The notes beneath the pieces were generated by a model. That model saw nothing but the letters and a program-made list of their open reading frames with translations, made no database searches and had not been told where the DNA came from. Both the position numbers and the translations under genes were made by a program. Positions 16,330 through 23,819 of a stretch of 64,000 bases of DNA are shown in pieces. The DNA comes from Microbacterium murale (GTDB lineage Bacteria > Actinomycetota > Actinomycetes > Actinomycetales > Microbacteriaceae), in NCBI RefSeq assembly GCF_030815955.1, contig NZ_JAUSXK010000001.1:3720001-3784000 (forward strand), in the 5' to 3' direction. Within the stretch, counting starts at the first letter, position 1. Every line of letters starts with the position of its first letter.

Positions 16330-18687
16330 ATGGCCGACGCTTCCCACACCGCCGACTCGCATGACCTGATCCGCGTGCAGGGCGCGCGCGAGAACAACCT
16401 GAAAGACATCAGCGTCGATATCCCGAAACGTCGCCTCACGGTGTTCACCGGGGTGTCCGGCTCAGGCAAGAGTTCGCTGGTGTTCGACACGATCGCCGCC
16501 GAGTCGAGGCGCATGATCGATGAGACGTACAGCGCGTTCGTGCAGGGGTTCATGCCGTCGGTCCCGCGGCCGGATGTCGATGTGCTCGAAGGGCTCACGA
16601 CATCGATCATCGTGGATCAGGAACGGCTCGGTGCGAACCCGCGGTCGACCGTGGGCACTGTGACGGACGCGAACGCGATGCTGCGCATCCTGTTCAGCAG
16701 GCTGGGCCAGCCGTATATCGGCGGGCCGACGGCGTTCTCGTTCAACATTCCCACTCAGAAGGCCAGTGGTGTGATGACGGGGCCCGGCGGCGAGAAGAAG
16801 ATCGTGAAGGATGCCATCTATCTCGGTGGCATGTGCCCGAGGTGCGAGGGCAGGGGAGCGGTCTCCGACCTGGACCTCGCACAGATCGTCGACGAGTCGA
16901 AATCGCTCGACGAAGGCGCGATCATGGTGCCGGGCTACACCGCTGATGGCTGGATGGTGAAGGGATTCTCGCAGTCGGGTTTCTACCCGGCTGACAAGCC
17001 GATCGAGCAGTTCTCCGAGAAGCAGCGACACCTGTTCCTCTACGGCGAGGTGACGAAGGTCAAGATATCCGGCATCAACATGACCTATGAGGGCCTCATC
17101 CCGAAGATCACCAAGGCGATGCTCTCGAAGGATCTCGACGCATTGCAGCCGCACATCCGTGCGTTCGTCGAGCGAGTCGCGACTTTCGCGACGTGTCCGG
17201 AATGCGACGGCACTCGTCTCACGGAAGGCGCTCGGTCGTCGAAGATCGATGGCGTCAGCATCGCGGACGCGTGCCGGATGCAGGTGACCGACCTGGCCAC
17301 GTGGGTGCACGAGCTCGATCTGCCGGAGGCGGGACCGTTGCTGACGGCGCTCAGCGCGAATCTGAAGGCGTTCGTCACGCTCGGACTCGGATATCTGAGT
17401 CTTGATCGGCCTTCCGGCACGCTGTCCGGGGGAGAGGCGCAGCGGATCAAGATGCTCCGTCATCTCGGTTCTTCGCTGACCGACGTCACCTACGTGTTCG
17501 ACGAACCGACGATCGGGCTCCACCCGCACGACATCCAGCGTATGAACTCGCTGCTGCTGCAGTTGCGGGACAAGGGCAACACCGTGCTCGTCGTCGAGCA
17601 CAAGCCCGAGACCATCGCGATCGCCGACCGGGTCATCGATCTGGGACCGGGAGCCGGTTCGGCCGGAGGCGAGATCTGCTTCGAGGGCACCCTCGACGGC
17701 CTGCGTGCGAGCGGCACGCTCACCGGGACGCATCTGGATGATCGGGCGTCGTTGAAGCCGACAGTGCGCGCGAAGAAGGGCGCGATCGAGGTGCGCGGTG
17801 CGCACGAGAACAACCTGCAGGACGTCGATGTCGACATACCGACCGGTGTGCTGACGGTGATCACTGGGGTGGCGGGTTCAGGCAAGAGCTCGCTGATCCA
17901 CGGTTCGGTCTCGGGCCGTGAAGGCGTGGTGGTGATCGATCAGGGCGCGATCAAGGGCTCGCGACGCAGTAATCCGGCGACTTACACCGGCATGCTCGAG
18001 CCGATCCGCAAGGCATTCGCGAAGGCGAACGGTGTGAAGCCGGCCCTGTTCAGCGCTAACTCAGAGGGCGCATGTCCCTCGTGCAAGGGCTCCGGCGTGA
18101 TCGTCACGCAGCTGGGTTTCATGGACACGATCGAGACGCCGTGTGAGGACTGCGGCGGCAAGCGTTTCCAGGCTGGAGTACTGGAGTACAAGCTCGCGGG
18201 CAAGGACATCACCGAGGTACTGGATCTGCCGGTCTCCGAGGCGCGGCAGTTCTTCGCGGACGGTGAGTCGAAGATTCCGGCCGTGGTGGCGATCCTAGGA
18301 CGGCTCGAGGATGTCGGTCTCGGTTATCTGTCGCTGGGCCAGCCGCTGTCGACGTTGTCTGGCGGCGAACGTCAACGCGTGAAGCTGGCGATCCAGATGG
18401 GGGAGAAGGGCGATGTCTATGTGCTCGACGAGCCCACGACGGGTCTGCACCTGGCCGATGTCGACAAGATCCTCGGGCTGCTGGATCGACTGGTGGATGC
18501 CGGCAAGACGGTCATCGTGATCGAGCATCACCAGGCCGTGATGGCCCACGCCGATTGGATCGTGGACATCGGCCCCGGGGCCGGTCACGATGGCGGGCGC
18601 GTGGTGTTCGAAGGCGTGCCTGCCGACCTCGTCGCAACAAAGTCGACGGTGACGGGGGAGCACCTCGCTCAGTACGTCGGAGTGTGA
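16330..18687 (+). CDS. UvrA-like tandem ABC ATPase (short form)
   Basis: A 785-residue protein with two UvrA-type ATPase modules: Walker [10 protein letters not shown] near residue 41 and GVAGSGKSS near 514; signatures LSGGEAQR near 365 and LSGGERQR near 676. Zinc-binding Cys pairs include [29 protein letters not shown] and CEDCGGKRF. At 785 residues it is about 160 shorter than the UvrA of nucleotide excision repair, mainly in the UvrB-binding region. This makes it a UvrA2 or DrrC-like paralogue of the kind linked to drug tolerance. It should be cytoplasmic. It is preceded by an AraC/VOC pair that may form one stress-response unit with it. Confidence 0.87.
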   Translation: MADASHTADSHDLIRVQGARENNLKDISVDIPKRRLTVFTGVSGSGKSSLVFDTIAAESRRMIDETYSAFVQGFMPSVPRPDVDVLEGLTTSIIVDQERLGANPRSTVGTVTDANAMLRILFSRLGQPYIGGPTAFSFNIPTQKASGVMTGPGGEKKIVKDAIYLGGMCPRCEGRGAVSDLDLAQIVDESKSLDEGAIMVPGYTADGWMVKGFSQSGFYPADKPIEQFSEKQRHLFLYGEVTKVKISGINMTYEGLIPKITKAMLSKDLDALQPHIRAFVERVATFATCPECDGTRLTEGARSSKIDGVSIADACRMQVTDLATWVHELDLPEAGPLLTALSANLKAFVTLGLGYLSLDRPSGTLSGGEAQRIKMLRHLGSSLTDVTYVFDEPTIGLHPHDIQRMNSLLLQLRDKGNTVLVVEHKPETIAIADRVIDLGPGAGSAGGEICFEGTLDGLRASGTLTGTHLDDRASLKPTVRAKKGAIEVRGAHENNLQDVDVDIPTGVLTVITGVAGSGKSSLIHGSVSGREGVVVIDQGAIKGSRRSNPATYTGMLEPIRKAFAKANGVKPALFSANSEGACPSCKGSGVIVTQLGFMDTIETPCEDCGGKRFQAGVLEYKLAGKDITEVLDLPVSEARQFFADGESKIPAVVAILGRLEDVGLGYLSLGQPLSTLSGGERQRVKLAIQMGEKGDVYVLDEPTTGLHLADVDKILGLLDRLVDAGKTVIVIEHHQAVMAHADWIVDIGPGAGHDGGRVVFEGVPADLVATKSTVTGEHLAQYVGV

Positions 18688-18751
18688 ACTGAGAACAGTT
18701 CGGGGCGCTCGATAACGCGACAACGATCGACCGTAGCTCCTGACGCATGAC

Positions 18752-18793
18752 TTTCCAATGTGGAAAACTGATGCTAGGTTTCCAATATGGAAA
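18752..18793 (+). promoter_or_regulatory. Two palindromic operators on a leaderless promoter
   Basis: Two copies of a 15-bp palindrome, TTTCCAATGTGGAAA at 18752-18766 and TTTCCAATATGGAAA at 18779-18793, have centres 27 bp apart. A -10-like TAGGTT lies between them at 18775-18780. The ATG of the downstream gene at 18787 is inside the second copy. Copy one would cover the -35 region and copy two the transcription start. The likely binder is the winged-helix protein encoded at 19230. Confidence 0.7.
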
Positions 18794-19233
18794 ACGATGA
18801 AGGTCGCGATGCAGCCCGAGATCTTGCCAATCTTGACGCCGCAACGGCAGGCTATGCAACCGTGACGGCGCGGGAGGGTGTGTATCACCTTGCGCTAGGC
18901 GTGGGAGCAGGCGCCATCGTGACGGCGCAAGGGCTGTCGTCACCGTGGAGCTGGATCTTGCCGTTGGTCTTCCTTGCCAGTGTGCCGCTGTTCATCGGAT
19001 GGTGGCGCCGGTCGCACGGCTGGTGGGTGTCCGGTTACGCGCCAGCGCGCACGCGCTGGGTGGTGGCACTGATGGCTGTCGCCTACGTCGGGCTCGCGTT
19101 CGCCTCGTTCATCCTCGATTCGGTATGGGTAAGCGTGTTGATGGGCGCGATCGCTGCTCTCGTGATCACTGCGGCGGGGTTCGTATGGATGGTCGTCTGG
19201 CGACGGGGGTTAAAGACGGCGGAAGCCGGATGA
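18787..19233 (+). CDS. Small integral membrane protein, unknown function
   Basis: A 148-residue protein with a charged N-terminus of about 30 residues and four hydrophobic segments (VYHLALGVGAGAIVTAQ, WILPLVFLASVPLFIGWW, VVALMAVAYVGLAFASFIL, VLMGAIAALVITAAGFVWM). No known family was recognised. The start ATG sits inside a palindromic operator and is six bases from a -10-like box with no ribosome site, so it is probably translated from a leaderless mRNA. Its stop overlaps the start of a winged-helix regulator (ATGA), making a two-gene unit that probably represses itself. Confidence 0.75.
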   Translation: MENDEGRDAARDLANLDAATAGYATVTAREGVYHLALGVGAGAIVTAQGLSSPWSWILPLVFLASVPLFIGWWRRSHGWWVSGYAPARTRWVVALMAVAYVGLAFASFILDSVWVSVLMGAIAALVITAAGFVWMVVWRRGLKTAEAG

Positions 19234-19523
19234 ACGACCTTGATCCGGTGATCCATCCGCCGGCGCGGCTTCAGCTCTGCGGCATCCTCGCGCAGGTCGA
19301 CGATGTCGAGTTCGCGTTCGCCAAAGCCAGGCTCGGCGTTTCAGACTCTGTGCTTTCCAAGCATGCGAAGGCTCTCGAGGACGCGGGATATCTCACGATC
19401 ACCAAACGGACAGTCAGCGCCCGCCAGCGAACATGGTTGGCGCTCACAGCGCAAGGGCGGCGAGCCTTCCGTGCGCACATGGTTGCGCTGCAGCGATTAG
19501 CTGCTGGCGCTATTCGCACGTGA
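19230..19523 (+). CDS. Winged-helix transcriptional regulator (MarR-like, HTH_34 type)
   Basis: A 97-residue protein that is essentially one winged-helix domain: HPPARLQLCGIL, a variable helix, LGVSDSVLSKHAKALEDAGY as the recognition helix region, YLTITKRT wing, and LTAQGRRAFRAHMVALQ dimer helix. This size and pattern fit the small MarR-like regulators that are coded beside a membrane protein. It overlaps the preceding membrane-protein gene by four bases. The paired palindromes at 18752-18793 are its most likely target, giving autoregulation. Confidence 0.85.
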   Translation: MNDLDPVIHPPARLQLCGILAQVDDVEFAFAKARLGVSDSVLSKHAKALEDAGYLTITKRTVSARQRTWLALTAQGRRAFRAHMVALQRLAAGAIRT

Positions 19524-19652
19524 GCGTCGCGCAAAGCCCTTCGGGAGCGTTTCCGGCTTGTTCCGGCCCCGCTTCCGAGAGACGCTGAGTAAGCCGATAA
19601 TGCACATTATGTCAGATTAAGGTTTCGGAACCGACCTCGCTCCCACGATGAC

Positions 19653-20276
19653 CTAGGCGCGCTCCAGGTCGCGGTATGCGGAGAGAAAGAGGTCCACGGC
19701 CCGATCCACCCCGCGTAAATCATCTTCGCCGGACAGCAACCGTGCATTCAACGGCGCTCCGACAACCAGCCAGGTGAACTCCGACGCCGCGGCGTTCGAA
19801 TCCTCGAGCTTTGTACGGCGCTGCTGCGCCAGTTCCTCCAGCGTCTCGGCGAGGTTCTGAATATTCCTGGCCCAGCTCTCCGCGAGGTACATTCGCGCGA
19901 CTTCCGGCTGGGCAACAGCTTCGGCTATGACCAGCCTGCGCATCTCCAGCACTGGCGGGCTCAGGATGCCGCTCCGCATGGATACCGCAAGGTCGATGAG
20001 CCCCTGGCGGATGTCACCCGCGTTGCGCAACCGGTCCAGCGCCGGCCGCATCGCCTCTCCCCCCATGGTCGCCCACTGGCGCACCACGGCAGAGTACAGC
20101 GCAGTCTTCGACGTGTGTTCCCGATAGAGAGAAGCCTTCGAGATCCTCGCCCGTCGCGCCACTTCATCCATGGACGTCCCGTTGTAGCCGCGCTCAAGAA
20201 AGACTTCCCGAGCGACCGACAGGAGATCCTCCCCCGTGCGACCCGCTGGTCGACCCGGGGCTTTCGCTGCGCTCAT
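19653..20276 (-). CDS. TetR/AcrR family transcriptional regulator
   Basis: A 207-residue repressor-type protein. The N-terminal TetR DNA-binding domain runs from about residue 14 to 60 (LLSVAREVFLERGYNGTSMDEVARRARI and SKASLYREHTSKTALYSAV in their recognisable parts). The C-terminal ligand-binding region resembles the TetR_C_7/AefR-like type. It is divergent from a small membrane-protein gene across a 78-bp region that holds several AGTACT repeats, so it probably controls both. The start ATG at 20276 has GGGAG upstream. Confidence 0.88.
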   Translation of the reverse strand: MSAAKAPGRPAGRTGEDLLSVAREVFLERGYNGTSMDEVARRARISKASLYREHTSKTALYSAVVRQWATMGGEAMRPALDRLRNAGDIRQGLIDLAVSMRSGILSPPVLEMRRLVIAEAVAQPEVARMYLAESWARNIQNLAETLEELAQQRRTKLEDSNAAASEFTWLVVGAPLNARLLSGEDDLRGVDRAVDLFLSAYRDLERA

Positions 20277-20291
20277 TCTGCTCCCAAATTT

Positions 20292-20342
20292 AGTACTTGA
20301 CAGTACTGTAGTACCGATCTAGGTTGAGTACCAACAAGTACT
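20292..20342 (+). promoter_or_regulatory. Promoter with AGTACT-type TetR operators
   Basis: A near-consensus promoter, TTGACA (20297-20302), 17-bp spacer, TAGGTT (20320-20325), drives the rightward membrane-protein gene. Repeats of AGTAC/GTACT cover it. GACAGTACTGTA (20300-20311) is a near palindrome overlapping the -35. A second inverted repeat, AGTACCAACAAGTACT at 20327-20342, sits over the expected transcription start. The divergent TetR protein is the obvious candidate binder. Confidence 0.7.
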
Positions 20343-20354
20343 AAAGGAGACCTC

Positions 20355-20735
20355 ATGGTCATGCTCGGAATCCTGCTCGCAACAGTCGCTTCTTTCATCG
20401 CGAGCGCCGGTCTGTACGCCGTACCCGCGATCTCCGCGCTGATCGCCCGCACCAGCACTCCGCGACCCGGGCTCACAGTCGTCCAGCAAATGGGGTCGGT
20501 CGTCCTGCGGAGCCTTATGGTCTCGTGCCTCATTGCGGGGCTGATGGCCGCGGCAGCGTGGACTGGCGCCGTCGCCGGACTACTACTCGGAGTGGCGCTC
20601 TCTGTACTGCCGTTCACCCTGCTCCTCGGCGGCGTCGTTCACGAGAACACGGCGGTGACGGCCGCGGGCATCCATTTCCTCGACTGGATCATCAAGCTCG
20701 CGATCATCGGAGCGATCGTCGGGGCTTGTGTCTGA
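20355..20735 (+). CDS. Small membrane protein under TetR control, unknown function
   Basis: A 126-residue protein with four hydrophobic segments: LGILLATVASFIASAGLYAV, LMVSCLIAGLMAAAAWTGAV, AGLLLGVALSVLPFTLLLGG and WIIKLAIIGAIVGACV. No enzymatic motif is seen. It may belong to one of the DUF1761-like small membrane families, but this was not established. AAAGGAG at 20343-20349 supports the ATG at 20355; another ATG lies two codons in. Its position under a strong promoter covered by repeats suggests that it is induced when the divergent TetR regulator releases DNA. Confidence 0.75.
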   Translation: MVMLGILLATVASFIASAGLYAVPAISALIARTSTPRPGLTVVQQMGSVVLRSLMVSCLIAGLMAAAAWTGAVAGLLLGVALSVLPFTLLLGGVVHENTAVTAAGIHFLDWIIKLAIIGAIVGACV

Positions 20736-20762
20736 CCTTTTCACCGATATCTGGAGATCGAC

Positions 20763-21047
20763 ATGTCTACAAACACACCGCTCGACATCACATTCAGCGC
20801 AACGCTCGGAAAGGTGCGCGACGGGGACACCTGGACCTGCGTGCAGCTTCCGGACTCGGCGTCGATCTTCGGCACACGCGGGTTGGTGAAGGTGGCCGGA
20901 ACCGTGGATGGTGAACCTTTCCGGGGCGCGTTCATGGCTCTCGGAGACGGAACCCACAAACTGCCGATCGCGTCGGTCATCCGCAGGAAGATCGGCAAAG
21001 CCGACGGTGACGACGTCACTATTCATCTGTCTGAACGCCTGAACTGA
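20763..21047 (+). CDS. DUF1905 domain protein
   Basis: A 94-residue protein that is a single DUF1905 domain, recognised by [20 protein letters not shown] near the start and the closing [20 protein letters not shown]. These small beta-barrel-like domains often precede or join YdeI/OmpD-associated domains; here the domain stands alone. No function is known. GGAG at 20753-20756 lies six bases before the ATG. It is probably co-transcribed with the small membrane protein 27 bp upstream. Confidence 0.85.
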   Translation: MSTNTPLDITFSATLGKVRDGDTWTCVQLPDSASIFGTRGLVKVAGTVDGEPFRGAFMALGDGTHKLPIASVIRRKIGKADGDDVTIHLSERLN

Positions 21048-21095
21048 CTCGACCTGTACGTCGTCTTACGCACTGCGAGCTGATCCGCGGAGCTA

Positions 21096-21905
21096 CTACT
21101 CCCAGGTCGCGGCGTCGGGGTCGATGCCCTGGTGGCGTGCGGATTCGTCGATGCTCTTGCGGAACCAGGTGGCGAGGCCGTCTCCGATCCCGTTGTAGTA
21201 CGACGAGAATCCTGGGTCGCTCTCGAACATCCGGCCCAGGCACACCTGCATCTGTCGTGTCAGTGGGAAGAAGTTCGAGAACAGCTCCCGGTGGCTCTCG
21301 ACGAGCCCATCCGCCTCCTCGCTCCCGGGCTCGACCCCTCGGTTCGCCGCATCGGCGAGGTCGCGCTGGAGAGCGGACATGGCTTGAGAGAGTTCTCGCC
21401 ACTGTGCTGGCGATCGCGAGGCTGAGCGCTCCGCGAACTGCGCCCATTGCCTTGAGGCACCCCAGGCGAAGCGCGCCCCACGGGATTGCTCAGGGTCCCA
21501 ATCTTCGCCGAAGATCTCCCGCTGCTGGTCGTCGCTCATCAGGATGCCGCGCTCGTGCGCATCGGTCATGCGCTCCAGCCGTTCGTCGAGCTGCTGCAGA
21601 TCGTGAATCCGTTCGGCAAGCTGCGACCGCTGCGCCCGCAGCGTGCTTCCGATCTCAGCAGTCGCATCATCGAGGACGTCACGGATCGCGTCGAGCCTGA
21701 GACCGGCCTCGCGGTAAGCCACAACGCGGCTCAGGCGCTCGAGGTCATCCCAGGTGTATAGGCGGTAGCCGGCGGGGGTGCGTCGGGATGGCGAGGCGAG
21801 ACCGATCTCATCCCAGTGGTGGAGAGTGCGCACCGTCAACCCGAGGAGATCCGCGGCAACGCCAATCGTCGCGTCCTCATCGATCTCGTCAACCATCCCT
21901 GTCAT
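21096..21905 (-). CDS. MerR family regulator with TipAS ligand-binding domain
   Basis: A 269-residue regulator of the TipA/SkgA/MTA group. Residues 13-80 form the MerR winged helix (IGVAADLLGLTVRTLHHWDE, YRLYTWDDLERLSRVVAYRE). A dimer coiled coil near 88-125 (STLRAQRSQLAERIHDLQQL) and a TipAS domain follow (EIFGEDWDPEQS to the end), which in Streptomyces TipA binds thiopeptide antibiotics. Here the ligand is unknown. The gene overlaps the upstream VOC gene by four bases, and both should be read from the promoter at 22446-22476. MerR proteins activate by untwisting a long spacer, and that promoter has a 19-bp spacer. Confidence 0.9.
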   Translation of the reverse strand: MTGMVDEIDEDATIGVAADLLGLTVRTLHHWDEIGLASPSRRTPAGYRLYTWDDLERLSRVVAYREAGLRLDAIRDVLDDATAEIGSTLRAQRSQLAERIHDLQQLDERLERMTDAHERGILMSDDQQREIFGEDWDPEQSRGARFAWGASRQWAQFAERSASRSPAQWRELSQAMSALQRDLADAANRGVEPGSEEADGLVESHRELFSNFFPLTRQMQVCLGRMFESDPGFSSYYNGIGDGLATWFRKSIDESARHQGIDPDAATWE

Positions 21906-22438
21906 TGTGCTCCTCTTTCGGAGTCTTCCGGCGCGAAGATCCCGACGGATGCGAAATCGCGCCCCACATCGCTGTCAGGAATGAACGGCGTCGCCGCCGT
22001 GAACGTGACGTGCGCGCCTTCGGGAGTGATGACAGAGATGTCGCGCGTTCTCCAGGCTGTGTCATAGGGTCCTGTCACCGAATCCGGTGACAGAACCCGA
22101 CACGCGTCGGCTACGGATTCGAGTTGGCCGAGGACGCAGGATACGAACACCTGAACCGTCGATGCCGATGCCGCTGCCGGTTCCGCATCGTCGTCCGCGG
22201 GAACGAGAAGAACGTCCTGGAACGCCCACCGTCGCAGATGCACGATCTGCCCTGGAACGCTGAACAAGTCGATGAAGCCCAGTCCACGGACCCAGAAATC
22301 CGTCGACGCGCGCAGGTCCCGCGTGGGGATCTTCACGAACATCGGCATCGCGTAGATGCCGAGGAACGGACCCGGCGCGACAGCGTCCGGACCGTCGGGA
22401 ACGGGGCTCATCTCGAATGCATTGAAGTAATCAGTCAT
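21902..22438 (-). CDS. VOC family protein in the TipAS-MerR operon
   Basis: A 178-residue vicinal oxygen chelate fold protein. The first module is clear (AMPMFVKIPTRDLRASTDFW, VRGLGFIDLFSVPGQIVHLR); the second half ends in DISVITPEGAHVTFTAATPF. Such proteins can bind or modify antibiotics, a reasonable role beside a TipAS sensor, but this is inference. Of two in-frame ATGs, 22447 and 22438, the second is chosen: the first falls inside the proposed -10 box, while the second lies at the expected transcription start. The gene is thus probably leaderless. It overlaps merR by four bases. Confidence 0.8.
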   Translation of the reverse strand: MTDYFNAFEMSPVPDGPDAVAPGPFLGIYAMPMFVKIPTRDLRASTDFWVRGLGFIDLFSVPGQIVHLRRWAFQDVLLVPADDDAEPAAASASTVQVFVSCVLGQLESVADACRVLSPDSVTGPYDTAWRTRDISVITPEGAHVTFTAATPFIPDSDVGRDFASVGIFAPEDSERGAQ

Positions 22439-22445
22439 GTGAGAC

Positions 22446-22476
22446 ACCCTGGAGCCTCACGTTGCGTGAGGGTCAA
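22446..22476 (-). promoter_or_regulatory. MerR-type promoter and operator for the VOC-merR operon
   Basis: On the minus strand TTGACC (22476-22471), a 19-bp spacer and CAGGGT (22451-22446) form a promoter with the long spacer typical of MerR-activated genes. The spacer holds a perfect inverted repeat, CCTCACG-N3-CGTGAGG (22455-22471). From memory this resembles the inverted repeat of the Streptomyces tipA promoter. Autoregulation by the TipAS-MerR protein is expected. Confidence 0.75.
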
Positions 22477-22522
22477 ACTGACGCCGTAGTTCACGTCTGC
22501 CTTGTCCCCCGAGCGGTACCTG

Positions 22523-23065
22523 TCACGCGAGGACTCCGTACCGGAGATGTGTCTCACTCGCGAACGCGGATGTCTCGAGACGCTCAAGCGTGACGCGCTT
22601 GCTCAATCCGCTGAAGAGGGAGATGCCTTCTCCGAGGAGTATCGGCACGACATGCAGATGGATCTCGTCGACAAGCCCGAGCTCGAGGCACTGTCTCGAG
22701 ATGCTCCCCCCGAGCACACTGACCCACTTGTCCCCCGCCGACTGCTTGGCGGCTTCGATCGCCTTCGTGATCTCGTCCACGACGAAGGTGTACGTGACGC
22801 CATCTTTCTCGATCGGCTCATGAGGGCTATGGGTCATCAGGTACACCGGCACCTTGATCATTGCCCCATATGGGACTTCTCCATCTTCTATGGACTGCTT
22901 CTTGTTCGCACCTCCGACGACGGCGCCGAGCTCATGGATAATCCGTTCGACAACGTCTTGATCACCGGGAGCCGACGGGAACCCGTTCATCCAGTCCACT
23001 CCCCCGTCCACGTCCGCCATGAATCCATCCAGTGTCACGGTTGCGTGGATGATTACCTTCGACAT
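22523..23065 (-). CDS. Dihydrofolate reductase family (RibD C-terminal) protein
   Basis: A 180-residue protein of the RibD/DHFR-like fold. The N-terminal KVIIHATVTLDGFMADVDGG and the closing GLVDEIHLHVVPILLGEGISLF are standard for this family, which contains NADPH-dependent reductases of mostly unknown substrate rather than true folate reductase. The start ATG at 23065 has GGAGGA at seven bases. It is divergent from a TetR gene, and a long inverted repeat lies just upstream of it, so it is likely a target of that regulator. Confidence 0.88.
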   Translation of the reverse strand: MSKVIIHATVTLDGFMADVDGGVDWMNGFPSAPGDQDVVERIIHELGAVVGGANKKQSIEDGEVPYGAMIKVPVYLMTHSPHEPIEKDGVTYTFVVDEITKAIEAAKQSAGDKWVSVLGGSISRQCLELGLVDEIHLHVVPILLGEGISLFSGLSKRVTLERLETSAFASETHLRYGVLA

Positions 23066-23098
23066 CGCTTCCTCCTTGATGAGGCGCTGCATCCACCT

Positions 23099-23132
23099 CG
23101 TTGGTGGTGAGTTACCTGACTCACCACCAACG
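23099..23132. promoter_or_regulatory. Long inverted repeat, probable TetR operator
   Basis: Two perfect 14-bp arms, CGTTGGTGGTGAGT and ACTCACCACCAACG, are separated by six bases. The repeat lies 34 bp upstream of the DHFR-like start and 54 bp upstream of the divergent TetR start. It has no T run and sits upstream of both genes, so a protein-binding site is more likely than a terminator. Confidence 0.7.
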
Positions 23133-23149
23133 TAGCGACGGATTAGTCA

Positions 23150-23180
23150 CGAGTCAACCGACTCGCCTCTCGCGTATAGT
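23150..23180 (+). promoter_or_regulatory. Second inverted repeat and -10 box of the tetR gene
   Basis: CGAGTC-N4-GACTCG (23150-23165) is a perfect 6-bp inverted repeat. It is followed by the good -10 box TATAGT (23175-23180), six bases before the tetR ATG at 23187. No ribosome site is present, so a leaderless tetR mRNA is likely, with the inverted repeat over the -35 region. Confidence 0.55.
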
Positions 23181-23186
23181 CGGAAC

Positions 23187-23819
23187 ATGCCCCGCGAAAT
23201 TTCTGCGTACCATCGCCAGGTCGCTGCTGACAACCGCGCCGCGATCCTTGAGGCCGCTACCGAGTTGTTTCTCGCACTCGGCTACGACCGGACCTCCTTG
23301 GCCCGAGTCGCCGACGGAGCCGGCGTTTCGAAGGCGACGCTGTTCAAACAGTTCCCGACGAAGGCGGAACTCTTCGAGGCGATGGTTCTCGCGGCGGGTG
23401 ACGCGCCCGACTCTGAGCCGGTGGAGCTGCCCTCCGGGGATCTGCATGCAGGTCTGGTCAGCCTCGGCATGGCTTACGCCGAGTTATTGACCAGGCCCCG
23501 CATGACGGACCTGATCCGGGCTGTGATCACCGAATCCGCGAGATTCCCAGAGCTGCGCGAGCAGACATTCAATTTCGGCACGTTGCCGGTGCTCAAGGCA
23601 CTCAGAGAGTTCTTCACGGCAGCGAATGCGCAGGGAACCGCGAACGTAGGCGATCTTGATGTCGCTTCGGCGCAGTTCCTCGGCATGATCGCGACCGTCG
23701 TGTTCTGGCCGCGTCTTGTCCACGGCAACTGGTCGCTTACCGACGAGGAGACGCATCACACAGTCGACGAGGCCGCTCAGACCATTCTTGCTCGGTACGC
23801 CACTGGAGTCGCAGCATGA
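23187..23819 (+). CDS. TetR/AcrR family transcriptional regulator
   Basis: A 210-residue TetR-type repressor. The DNA-binding domain covers residues 12-60 (ILEAATELFLALGYDRTSLA, VADGAGVSKATLFKQFPTKA). The C-terminal part resembles TetR_C_7/AefR-like domains. Its stop overlaps the phosphotransferase start (ATGA), so both are in one operon. The divergent DHFR-like gene and the inverted repeats between them suggest that it controls both directions. The start is the ATG at 23187 and is probably leaderless. Confidence 0.88.
   Translation: MPREISAYHRQVAADNRAAILEAATELFLALGYDRTSLARVADGAGVSKATLFKQFPTKAELFEAMVLAAGDAPDSEPVELPSGDLHAGLVSLGMAYAELLTRPRMTDLIRAVITESARFPELREQTFNFGTLPVLKALREFFTAANAQGTANVGDLDVASAQFLGMIATVVFWPRLVHGNWSLTDEETHHTVDEAAQTILARYATGVAA

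Noticed and set aside
19597..19610. Palindrome ATAATG-CA-CATTAT between the winged-helix and tetR genes
   Set aside because: It lies between two convergent gene ends, has no promoter nearby and is too AT-rich and short to be a clear terminator; left unassigned.
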